This document shows, in pieces, positions 52,722 through 60,640 of a stretch of DNA of 60,640 nt. Source of the stretch: Borrelia puertoricensis (GTDB taxonomy: Bacteria > Spirochaetota > Spirochaetia > Borreliales > Borreliaceae); contig NZ_CP075389.1 in NCBI RefSeq assembly GCF_023035875.1, forward strand, positions 1 to 60,640, in the 5' to 3' direction. How positions within the stretch are numbered: the stretch's first letter is position 1; each line of letters begins with the position of its first letter. Under the pieces are notes generated by a model. That model had not been told where the DNA came from and ran no database searches. It saw nothing but the letters and a program-made list of their open reading frames with translations. The position numbers and the translations under genes were made by a program.

Positions 52722-54074
52722 TTATAGGAACCTTATTTTAGTAAAATGTGCTCTGAGGGTACGCATACTTAGAGTCAATAACATATATGATGCTGATAGG
52801 CTATCTAATGAATCATCATCACTCTTACCATCCCCTTTGTACTTATAAATATCAGATATAGCTGATTTACTTGAATAATCCATAATACTAAGTTTAGATG
52901 TTGCAAATGGCTCTATTAACGTAGCAATTCTAGTAAATTTATTACTTATAGGTTTAATTGGAGCAATTTTAAAATTATGACTCATACCCGCCCTAAGTTT
53001 AAGAAACATTTTAGTCACATTCCCATGCCCAGAAACGTTATCCCTATCTTCAACATATAGTTTGTGTACATTAAGATTTGTAAGTATAGTTTTAATTGTA
53101 TTTAACATCTTAGGATCACCTACTGGTAACTTTTCTTGAAAAATAAATGCATAATAACTTTGATCTACTCGCTCCAAAACACAAAGGGCTGTATTATCTC
53201 CTCCTATACTATATGCAGGATCTAAATATGCTATTGGGGATATAAATTCATGGTTACTTGTAAGATTAACATTAGTAAATATCAAGTCACAGGACGGGAC
53301 CCATTCTCCAAGTAGAACCCTTGCCTTATATGTTGGAATGTTCCTGTAAATCTCTTCTTGGGTTTTAATAAAATCCCGAGAAATTAATTCATTATCATAT
53401 GTTGTAAAGTTATATGTAGAGTAAATTTTTGTATTATCAATATAATCAAGCTTAAAGAAATGTTCAGGACTATCTGGATTGGTATCAAATATAATTGCCT
53501 GCATTCCTACTCTAAGTCTTTTTAAACATTCTATTAATGTTTCTTTATGCAGTGTAGTAGCTTCATTAACGTAAATAAGTGCCGAATTAGAGCCTCTAAA
53601 CCGCTCAAAATCACTTGCCCTATCACCACCATACAAATTAACTCTTAGTGAGTCTATTTCAAAATATGATGTATTAGAAAATTTTGGCCTAAAGGGTATT
53701 TTAAGCATACTAGCAATATCTTCTAACTCACTCATAACATTAACCTCTAATGATTTTTGTGAATTTCCTATTATAAAATTATTAGTATTTCTTTTATACA
53801 CATTCCTATTTGTAAGCAGTATTTTTAAGAATAGATAACATGCTAGAAATGTTTTACCACTTGCAATCCCACCAGATAAAATAATTTTACTTTGATTATT
53901 CTTCTCGATATTACGTACTACTTTAAGTTGTTTTGAAGTTAAATATTTACTTTCAAATCCTTTAAAATCAATATCCAATGCTTTAGGCTTAATAAAATCC
54001 ATTATATCAATACCAAAATCACGCTTGTACTCTCGCTGCATTTCTTTAAATATAGGCAGTTTATATATATCCAT
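52722..54074 (-). CDS. Terminase large subunit (unit 2)
   Basis: Translation identical to the gene at 21976-23328. Confidence 0.93.
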   Translation of the reverse strand: MDIYKLPIFKEMQREYKRDFGIDIMDFIKPKALDIDFKGFESKYLTSKQLKVVRNIEKNNQSKIILSGGIASGKTFLACYLFLKILLTNRNVYKRNTNNFIIGNSQKSLEVNVMSELEDIASMLKIPFRPKFSNTSYFEIDSLRVNLYGGDRASDFERFRGSNSALIYVNEATTLHKETLIECLKRLRVGMQAIIFDTNPDSPEHFFKLDYIDNTKIYSTYNFTTYDNELISRDFIKTQEEIYRNIPTYKARVLLGEWVPSCDLIFTNVNLTSNHEFISPIAYLDPAYSIGGDNTALCVLERVDQSYYAFIFQEKLPVGDPKMLNTIKTILTNLNVHKLYVEDRDNVSGHGNVTKMFLKLRAGMSHNFKIAPIKPISNKFTRIATLIEPFATSKLSIMDYSSKSAISDIYKYKGDGKSDDDSLDSLSASYMLLTLSMRTLRAHFTKIRFL

Positions 54075-54085
54075 TACCATATCCT

Positions 54086-54652
54086 TTAAATTTGTAATTT
54101 AGAGCGCACATCTGTATCAGTAGCTTTAAGCTTTAGCATTGTCTTGTAACATAGTGACATCTTCTTAAGTTCTCTCTCCCTTTTAAGCTCATCTAGTTTA
54201 AGTTTTAACTCTTCAAGCTCACGACTCTCTTCTTCTGAATGTGCAACTTTTTTACTTAAAGTCTTCTTATAAAGATTGCTAATTTGAGACTCGAGTTCTT
54301 CTATTTTGTAATTATAAGTTTTAAGTTCCAACTCTAAATAACGACTAAATGAATTTATAAATTCTAGTCCCAACATACTTTTAGCCATACTAAACTGACT
54401 TTTAAGATCACGCGCCTGGGCTGTACTTTGTGATGCATGAAATAAGATATTATTTAAAGTATCTTCACAAATAGTAAGCTTAGCAGCACCAGTAATATAC
54501 TCAGGGTCATCCTTAATCTCTTCCCATTTGCGTCTCATCTTTCCTACATTAACACGACTAACTCCCATCTCTTTTGCTATACCAGTGTTATTAAGCTTCC
54601 CTTCTCTAAAATACACAACATAATCATCTAATGATTTCTTTACCCTATTCAT
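54086..54652 (-). CDS. DUF603 probable terminase small subunit (unit 2)
   Basis: Translation identical to the gene at 23340-23906. Confidence 0.8.
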   Translation of the reverse strand: MNRVKKSLDDYVVYFREGKLNNTGIAKEMGVSRVNVGKMRRKWEEIKDDPEYITGAAKLTICEDTLNNILFHASQSTAQARDLKSQFSMAKSMLGLEFINSFSRYLELELKTYNYKIEELESQISNLYKKTLSKKVAHSEEESRELEELKLKLDELKRERELKKMSLCYKTMLKLKATDTDVRSKLQI

Positions 54653-54816
54653 ACCTTTTAATATAAGTTAACTAATAGGTTAACAAAAATATATTTAACA
54701 TAAAATTTATAACAAAACAACAAATTTTACAAAAACAATTAATACTTATAAATAACTATACAGAACAAAATAACCAGGTTATACTGTTAACTAAATATTA
54801 AGAAAGGGGAATATTT
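54653..54816. promoter_or_regulatory. Divergent control region, late operon / mlp (unit 2)
   Basis: Same GTTAAC boxes and ATAACC/GGTTAT repeat as at 23907-24070. Confidence 0.5.
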
Positions 54817-55746
54817 ATGACTAAATTTATAAATTATTTAGTGCTATGTAGCACATTGCTTTTATACTGTTGTGGGGATCGCAATCCTATATCTAACCCA
54901 CAAAACAATTTTGTTGTGGAGCATAGTGGTTTACAACAAAGAGATAATAAACAAACTGATGAACAAATTAAATTTGATACTATAATTCATGCATTTAATA
55001 GTATCATAAAAAATGATACTCAATTGAGCACAGAAAAAAAAAAAAAATATAAAAAATTTGAAAATTGGCTATTAAAAGATATACACAAACAAAAAGAACT
55101 GGCTGAGCATTTTCAATATATATACGAATTTTTAAGAATAGAGAAACCAGAACAAGCAAACAACATAACTATTAAACAACTTATAGGAAATACTATTGAT
55201 TGTATATCGTCAGATACATGTGAGGGAAGACAAGATATATATTCTTATGAAATCGATGATAGTACGTCTGAGGGAGAACGAATAAAAATAGCTTTTGAAA
55301 ATCTTTTATCCAAGATGCTTAGCATATCTAATAATGTCACAGATAATATAAATGAAAAAATGTTTAAATATCTTAAATCAGAACTAATTTTTGAAAACAG
55401 CTCTATCGTTCAAGATTTAGGTTGGACTCACGTTAAATTTCATGAATTAAGATTCAATGATATTCAAAGAAAAGTAATAAAAAACTTACCGGAACCAATC
55501 AAAGATCCCTATGACCGAAGACTCTACACTTCCGAACATATTACCTTTTTAAAATTAAGCGATTCAACAATCAAACCTGTACTAGATCATATACATAAAG
55601 AACTTTCAAAGTGTGATGGAAATCAAAAAAGTATTAATGATTTTAATAATGATTTAAAATCATATTTTAAGACAAATGAAATCAATGAGGAAACAATGAA
55701 TAAATTACCAAGTATAGTGATTATCAAATGTGAAAATGGAAGTTAA
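54817..55746 (+). CDS. mlp: Extended Mlp-family lipoprotein (unit 2)
   Basis: Same as 24071-25000 except for one substitution (G to A at 55042, Glu76 to Lys), which turns an interrupted A-run into a longer homopolymer. A base-calling error in the A-run is the likely cause, but a real variant cannot be excluded. Confidence 0.78.
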   Translation: MTKFINYLVLCSTLLLYCCGDRNPISNPQNNFVVEHSGLQQRDNKQTDEQIKFDTIIHAFNSIIKNDTQLSTEKKKKYKKFENWLLKDIHKQKELAEHFQYIYEFLRIEKPEQANNITIKQLIGNTIDCISSDTCEGRQDIYSYEIDDSTSEGERIKIAFENLLSKMLSISNNVTDNINEKMFKYLKSELIFENSSIVQDLGWTHVKFHELRFNDIQRKVIKNLPEPIKDPYDRRLYTSEHITFLKLSDSTIKPVLDHIHKELSKCDGNQKSINDFNNDLKSYFKTNEINEETMNKLPSIVIIKCENGS

Positions 55747-56217
55747 ATGAAACTCTAATAACTAAAGATGAAAGTTAAGAAATGGGGATTTAAAAAAGAA
55801 TATTTAAAAGAACAAGACAACAAAAATTCTAGATAAAGATGTGTAAGAGAAAATAAATTAAACTCGTTATAAAAATGGTAAGAGTAACTATAAAAGTAAA
55901 CTTTAAGTTAACAGAAATAGAGAATTTAAATTTTATACTAAAAAACCCATCATTGCAAAATTGAAAGCTACTGAGTAGATAAATAAAGTAAATGTAGAGT
56001 AAAATTATAAGTATTTGTTAAAGATAGCAAGAAGTATGGTAGATATTTATTGCTGCTTCTCCTTAAAACAACTTTTCTCTAAATTACAAGCATTCTACAC
56101 ACCATATTTTCCATGCAATGGAAACCTTTAAAAATTGACTCTACGTGTAAGTATTTGCTAATATTTTTATAACTAATTTTATCTATTTTTAATATGTTTA
56201 GTTAACTTTGAAATTAC
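55747..56217. other. Non-coding stretch between mlp and recombinase (unit 2)
   Basis: 471 bp, the counterpart of 25001-25471, with the recombinase promoter at 56135-56164 and no gene. Confidence 0.6.
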
Positions 56218-56976
56218 ATGAAAGGAAAACATTTAATTAACTGCAATCTTAACTTAAAAATTAAAGAATTAGAAATGCAAAATCAACGCTTAAGTGAAGA
56301 ATTAACTTTAATTAAAAGTAAAAGCAAAACTAGACATACTAAAAAATTATCCCCACCTTTAAGATTTTATCTAAATGACAAGACAATTAGACTTGTAAAA
56401 CGCGCTATAGAGAGATTTAAAGAACAAGACCCAATATCTGGATGGTTTGTACACTTACTCTCAATTACTGGTTGTAGAGGTGTTGAGATACAAAATGTAA
56501 AACTTACTGATATATATAAAGAGACGTGTAGTAATGGTGAAGTATTTTATTCTATTCGCGTTAATGTAGCTAAAAAGCGTAGCAATATCTGTATTAGAGA
56601 AGTAGTCATTAGTAAATCTGAATTTAAATCTATAATGCAAGCCCATCAAAACTATTTTTTATCTAAAGGAAAAGACACAAGACGTACATATCTATTTCAA
56701 AAAAGTAAACTTAAATTTCGTGACAATAAAATTAACATAAGTGAGATCGCAACTAGGTTTAAGGAATTACTCATTAAGGGAGGATTTAAACATCGCAAAT
56801 CTTTGCATATACTTCGTAATATATTTATAGCATCACTAAAGTCTAGAGGATATAATTCATTTGAAATTAAAGAACTTATGAAATATTCATCTACTTCTGA
56901 GATTGATAATGTTTATGGTCTCTCAAGTGCAAGTAAAATACAGGCTTACAAAGATATCAAAACTAGCTTGAAATAA
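56218..56976 (+). CDS. Tyrosine recombinase family protein (unit 2)
   Basis: Translation identical to the gene at 25472-26230. Confidence 0.83.
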   Translation: MKGKHLINCNLNLKIKELEMQNQRLSEELTLIKSKSKTRHTKKLSPPLRFYLNDKTIRLVKRAIERFKEQDPISGWFVHLLSITGCRGVEIQNVKLTDIYKETCSNGEVFYSIRVNVAKKRSNICIREVVISKSEFKSIMQAHQNYFLSKGKDTRRTYLFQKSKLKFRDNKINISEIATRFKELLIKGGFKHRKSLHILRNIFIASLKSRGYNSFEIKELMKYSSTSEIDNVYGLSSASKIQAYKDIKTSLK

Positions 56977-57042
56977 CTTTTAAGTTTTGCTAATATTTTT
57001 AAGGACTACTCCCCCCACTTCAAGATTTTTACCAAGCACCAG

Positions 57043-57076
57043 TAAATACCTAATTTAACATTTAGGTATTTATTTT
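57043..57076 (+). terminator. Terminator after the recombinase gene (unit 2)
   Basis: Same 11-bp stem and T-run as at 26297-26330. Confidence 0.75.
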
Positions 57077-57168
57077 ACAAAAAAAATATTTGTTAATCCT
57101 TTGTTTTTGATAAAATTATAGTTTATAATAAATATATTCTTTTAACCAAAATCTTATTTTGTAAAGAA

Positions 57169-57199
57169 AAAGGAACTCTAAACTTTTCTAGAGTCCTTT
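57169..57199 (-). terminator. Terminator after the methylase gene (unit 2)
   Basis: Same bulged 11-bp stem as at 26423-26453. Confidence 0.75.
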
Positions 57200-57270
57200 C
57201 TCTTTACGCTTGCATTTTAAACATTTCCGTTCAAGCATAACGAATACTCTTTAAATCCATACTTGACCTA

Positions 57271-58059
57271 TTAGTTTTGTATGAAGTAGCTAGTACCCTT
57301 ATGTTTAGTTTGATTGAAAATACTAGCTATACCACTAAAGCGTGCTACATAGTTTACAAAAAGATTATGCTTTAAGAAAAGCTTAACTACTCTTAAATCA
57401 TCAAATTCACTTACTGCAAACTGCCAGTTATATCTCTTAAGCTCTAGAATAAGTCTCTCTAGAGAATCTAAATTCCATCCACGATTATCAACAAGATTCC
57501 CATGAGAAATTGAATATGGAGGGTCAAGATATACAAATGTTGAGCTTACCTTGTCTCGATTAGGTAGTGCAGCTAAAAATTTAAATATATCTCGTGATGT
57601 AAATATTGCATTATCAAGCATCTCTTTAAATCTAGACTTATATGTTTGAAGGTTTTCTAAAAACAATCTCTTGGCATTACTTCGATCCAACTTCATAGTT
57701 GAACTAGATGAACCATAAAGTGAATATAAACATCTAAGCACCATGTACTCAATTTTGTCTCTGTTCTCATCAATTATGCTGTCATAAATAATCGCATCTC
57801 TTACACGATTGTAAAGCAACTCAGGGTCTTGCTTTAAGATATAGAAAAACTTATATATAAATTTAGAATTATCATTGAGTATATTATAATGGGCTAATGG
57901 TTTTGCAAAAAATACTGCTCCTGTACCAAAAAATCCTTCAATATACTGAGTATGCTTAGGAAAAAGACTTATAATATCAGCACTACAAAGGTACTTAACT
58001 TCCTTCTCATGTTTAGTAGTTTCAATATTTCTTAAATATTCTCCTTGATGTAATCTCAT
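57271..58059 (-). CDS. D12-class DNA adenine methyltransferase (unit 2)
   Basis: Translation identical to the gene at 26525-27313. Confidence 0.9.
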   Translation of the reverse strand: MRLHQGEYLRNIETTKHEKEVKYLCSADIISLFPKHTQYIEGFFGTGAVFFAKPLAHYNILNDNSKFIYKFFYILKQDPELLYNRVRDAIIYDSIIDENRDKIEYMVLRCLYSLYGSSSSTMKLDRSNAKRLFLENLQTYKSRFKEMLDNAIFTSRDIFKFLAALPNRDKVSSTFVYLDPPYSISHGNLVDNRGWNLDSLERLILELKRYNWQFAVSEFDDLRVVKLFLKHNLFVNYVARFSGIASIFNQTKHKGTSYFIQN

Positions 58060-58438
58060 ATTCAACGCCCCGCTCTTTAAGTGTCAGTGAATCATAAAGT
58101 ACAGATGACAAATTAGTTGCTATAAAATGATATCCTGGTGTATTTTTAATTTTAACTTCACTTATCTCAAATTCTCCATCTAAACATCTGTAAGCAGGGC
58201 CCTCCCACCTCACACTTGCACTGATATCAAACCGTCTCAGCACAGCGCATGGATTTAGAATATAACAATTACTTCTCATACACCCTGACTTAACAAAGTT
58301 ATGATAATTCCTATTTATATCAAGAACACTAAACTGCAACTTTTTAAAAACTGATACGTAATAATGAAGAGATAAAAAGTAACATCCCCACTGACGTACT
58401 GCTGAGACTAAATTTGGATTATTTTGCGTTATTTTCAT
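58022..58438 (-). CDS. DUF261 family protein (unit 2)
   Basis: Translation identical to the gene at 27276-27692. Confidence 0.7.
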   Translation of the reverse strand: MKITQNNPNLVSAVRQWGCYFLSLHYYVSVFKKLQFSVLDINRNYHNFVKSGCMRSNCYILNPCAVLRRFDISASVRWEGPAYRCLDGEFEISEVKIKNTPGYHFIATNLSSVLYDSLTLKERGVEYEITSRRIFKKY

Positions 58439-58507
58439 ATATAATCTCACTTATAATCTTTATTTTTTAAACCACCACCCCTACTTCCCTTAACTTAAAT
58501 ATAGATA

Positions 58508-58918
58508 TTAAAAAGGAATATCTTCATAAAACTCATCTTCAAGCTTATTCTCATTAATATCTTGTGTTTTAATTGATGAGTTTAAGACGCAAATATCATT
58601 TACCAAAATACTGTATTTACTCTTACCCTCACCTGTACGCTTATCATTCCAACTTGAATAAGATAGAGCTCCACTTAGTACAACTTGAACCCCTCGTTTA
58701 AGTAAAGCAGCAAGACTCTCAGCTCTAGCTCCAAAAATCACACAGTCAAAAAATTGAGCCTGTCTTGTCACACAGTTATTCTTCTTTACACCTCTATTAT
58801 TAGCTAGTGTAAATTTTAATATAGGAAAACTATTACTAGTATAAATAACCTCACAGTTTCTTGTTAAACGACCAGACATACTTAACGAGTTAATATCAAA
58901 CACCAGGACTCTCCTCAT
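58508..58918 (-). CDS. ssbP: SsbP single-stranded DNA-binding protein (unit 2)
   Basis: Translation identical to the gene at 27762-28172. Confidence 0.93.
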   Translation of the reverse strand: MRRVLVFDINSLSMSGRLTRNCEVIYTSNSFPILKFTLANNRGVKKNNCVTRQAQFFDCVIFGARAESLAALLKRGVQVVLSGALSYSSWNDKRTGEGKSKYSILVNDICVLNSSIKTQDINENKLEDEFYEDIPF

Positions 58919-59105
58919 CAGAAATCCTACTTAAAAGTTCCATACGTCTTAAATCACAATCAAGTCTATCAAGATTTTCTAAAAATTCTCGTCTTGCATA
59001 ATAAGCTTGAAAGAGATCCTTTATACTTCTCACACCAAACTTACATAAAAATCTTAAAATCTTGTAAGTAATTACTAAAATTACAACCATAAACATAAAT
59101 TTCAT
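58896..59105 (-). CDS. Small membrane protein between nucP and ssbP (unit 2)
   Basis: Translation identical to the gene at 28150-28359. Confidence 0.65.
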   Translation of the reverse strand: MKFMFMVVILVITYKILRFLCKFGVRSIKDLFQAYYARREFLENLDRLDCDLRRMELLSRISDEESPGV

Positions 59106-59115
59106 AAAGTTACCC

Positions 59116-60456
59116 TTAAACAGCTTTTAAAATAGGTGTAGACCATTCATTTGAATTACTACTAAAATTAGAAAGCCCATTCACTTGTATATAACTATCA
59201 CTAAACACCTTAAACCTATCTTTAATGGCTCTTTTTCTCATGTTTAACGAAAATAAAATTCCTTCAAAATTATAATAGATATTATCAATAATTGAATAAG
59301 TCCTCATCATATCTTGAATTTTTTCTTTTACTTTTAATTTAACTACTTTGGTAATCTCCTCAGCTTCTTTTGCTTTCTCAGATTCAACTTTACTTATATG
59401 CTCAACCATTTTATTTAAAATAAAAATATCATTTTTTAAACCAAGCTCATTCTCAACTTCTAGATTTGTCAACTTAACAAACTTAAGAAATTCTTGTCTA
59501 AAGTCTAATTGTGCCAAGGTATTATAAAATTCACTTTTATTTAAAAATGATTTTATTCTCTCAACCAACTCTTCATTACTTGCACTCTCAATATCATTAT
59601 AGCTTCTCATATACTTAAGAGCGTTGTTAATCTCAACATTAAAAGCCACCATATAAAACATAATCTTTGCTATAAATGCATCGTCTCTCTCAATAACACA
59701 GTTTGTAGTATCTCCACCAAATAAAAAGAATAAGTTTCCTTTTTTTAATCCTGTACATAAGAGTTGCATCTGTACTTGTACGTAATACTTAAAGAAATAT
59801 TTATTATCTAGAAAATTACCAATTCTATTATATTCAGAAGCACCGCATTGTATTTGAAATGAATCGCTGCATTTTGTCTCTAAAAGTTCAGCATCACCTT
59901 CCCCGTTAACAAACCAAGCATCAATTGTAGCACCAACTAAACAATCACTCTTTCCAACTTTTTTAAAGTAATTATATTTATCAATACCGTTTGAATATTT
60001 ATTTTTATGTAATATATGAATATTCTTATCATAGGTTTTTACAAATTCGTCAATTATTAAATTCTCTAAAGCCTTTCCCTTTCTCATACTCAAATTTTCT
60101 TCAAATGGTATTTCCCTTCCTATAGCTTTAAGTACTCGCTCTCGCATTAATTTTTCTAAAGCATCAGCACCAATAAACATGCTTCCAACTTCACTCGCTC
60201 CTACCCTGTGTAAAGCTCTTCGTTGAATACTAAAGTCAATCTTACTATTAAACCTGCAACACTCATTCTTGTTAATATTAGGTATCTTGCGTCCTACCTT
60301 ATTTATTTTACTTAACTGTTTTTGTTTACCTTTAAGATTTTTTTGACTCTGATATGCAAAAGATTCAAAACCCTTAAATACCATTTGCCTGTACAAATCA
60401 AATTGTTGCATCTCTTCCTTTGATCTTTGTTCATTTATTTTTGTTACATTTACCAT
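59116..60456 (-). CDS. nucP: NucP nuclease (unit 2)
   Basis: Translation identical to the gene at 28370-29710. Confidence 0.92.
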   Translation of the reverse strand: MVNVTKINEQRSKEEMQQFDLYRQMVFKGFESFAYQSQKNLKGKQKQLSKINKVGRKIPNINKNECCRFNSKIDFSIQRRALHRVGASEVGSMFIGADALEKLMRERVLKAIGREIPFEENLSMRKGKALENLIIDEFVKTYDKNIHILHKNKYSNGIDKYNYFKKVGKSDCLVGATIDAWFVNGEGDAELLETKCSDSFQIQCGASEYNRIGNFLDNKYFFKYYVQVQMQLLCTGLKKGNLFFLFGGDTTNCVIERDDAFIAKIMFYMVAFNVEINNALKYMRSYNDIESASNEELVERIKSFLNKSEFYNTLAQLDFRQEFLKFVKLTNLEVENELGLKNDIFILNKMVEHISKVESEKAKEAEEITKVVKLKVKEKIQDMMRTYSIIDNIYYNFEGILFSLNMRKRAIKDRFKVFSDSYIQVNGLSNFSSNSNEWSTPILKAV

Positions 60457-60516
60457 ATTTAAACTCCTGTTTTTATGTTATAACAAAAATATATAACAAA
60501 AAATTGTTTTTGTCAA
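60457..60516 (-). promoter_or_regulatory. nucP promoter and leader (unit 2)
   Basis: TTGACA (60516-60511), 17-nt spacer, TATATT (60493-60488), shared leader 60483-60457. Confidence 0.8.
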
Positions 60517-60575
60517 AACTTTTGCTATATATTTTTGTAAAATTTTATAAAAAAATATTTTTATTAAAAGGACAG

Positions 60576-60640
60576 TTTACTTTATAGTGAAAATTGCGTT
60601 ATCATGAATAACAACAATTCACATAAAGCAGGAGATTTAG
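60576..60640 (+). promoter_or_regulatory. Promoter and ribosome binding site of the gene at base 1, across the circular junction
   Basis: TTTACT (60576-60581), TATCAT (60600-60605) and AGGAG (60630-60634). The window ends right before an ATG that is base 1, which supports circularity. Confidence 0.6.

Larger units (their letters stand above)
29895..60640. repeat. Unit 2 of the duplicated plasmid, with a damaged junction region
   Basis: This is the second copy. It is 852 bp longer than unit 1 because about 860 bp (DUF777, the gp25-like gene and flanks) is present twice around 37945-39551, the first time in degraded form. The coordinate offset to unit 1 is +29894 at the start, +29892 after an intergenic indel near 33123, +29891 after a 1-nt deletion near 36400, and +30746 from 38996 to the end. 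Outside these places I noticed only one substitution, in the mlp gene. Confidence 0.93.

Overview
The window is an AT-rich, gene-dense circular prophage/plasmid of the Borrelia cp32 family (phi-BB-1-like). It holds two head-to-tail copies. Unit 1 is 1-29894 and unit 2 is 29895-60640. The last bases (60627-60640) carry the ribosome binding site of the gene that starts at base 1, exactly as 29881-29894 do for the gene at 29895, so the window closes on itself. The diagnostic content is a spirochaetal partition cassette (PF57/62, PF50, PF32/ParA, PF49), BlyA/BlyB, Bdr, an Mlp-type lipoprotein, and a long run of Borrelia-specific phage families. I see no erp/ospEF genes. An Mlp-like protein, a tyrosine recombinase and a Dam-like methylase lie between the terminase and recombination genes. 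This suggests a relapsing-fever or B. miyamotoi-type 30-kb plasmid more than a Lyme-group cp32, but that is inference.

Layout of one unit (unit 1 coordinates). 1-2978 (+): partition/maintenance cassette with a perfect 26-bp inverted repeat between parA and PF49. 2979-3357: intergenic, with an 18-bp hairpin and a clear promoter. 3358-4410 (+): ERF-family single-strand annealing protein. 23906 back to 4468 (-): late module in phage order, namely small and large terminase, Bdr, portal, scaffold, three DUF228 cement-like proteins, major capsid protein, connectors, tail terminator, sheath, tube, two small tail assembly proteins, tape measure, hub, spike, baseplate, tail fibre, BlyA/BlyB and a lipoprotein. 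24071-25000 (+): Mlp-like lipoprotein. 25472-26230 (+): tyrosine recombinase. 29710 back to 26525 (-): early DNA module, namely NucP exonuclease, a small membrane protein, SsbP, DUF261 and a D12-class adenine methylase.

How it fits together: ParA/PF50/PF57/PF49 keep the episome. ERF, NucP and SsbP form a Red-like recombination set. NucP and ERF sit on either side of the partition cassette and share an almost identical 27-nt leader in inverted orientation. The terminase, portal, capsid and tail genes build a tailed particle, probably contractile because of the sheath-like protein. BlyA/B act at lysis, and the Mlp lipoprotein is surface cargo.

The two units are nearly identical except at four places: a small intergenic indel (about 3229-3240), a 1-nt deletion in the DUF735 gene of unit 2, a G-to-A change in mlp, and a badly degraded stretch in unit 2 (about 37418-38690) followed by a restart of about 860 bp of the same sequence. 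The degraded stretch has the homopolymer indels of uncorrected long-read sequence at a contig end. The simplest reading is a circular plasmid of about 29,894 bp assembled twice around; a real dimer is the alternative. Both units also carry an exact in-frame 768-bp tandem duplication inside the major capsid gene.
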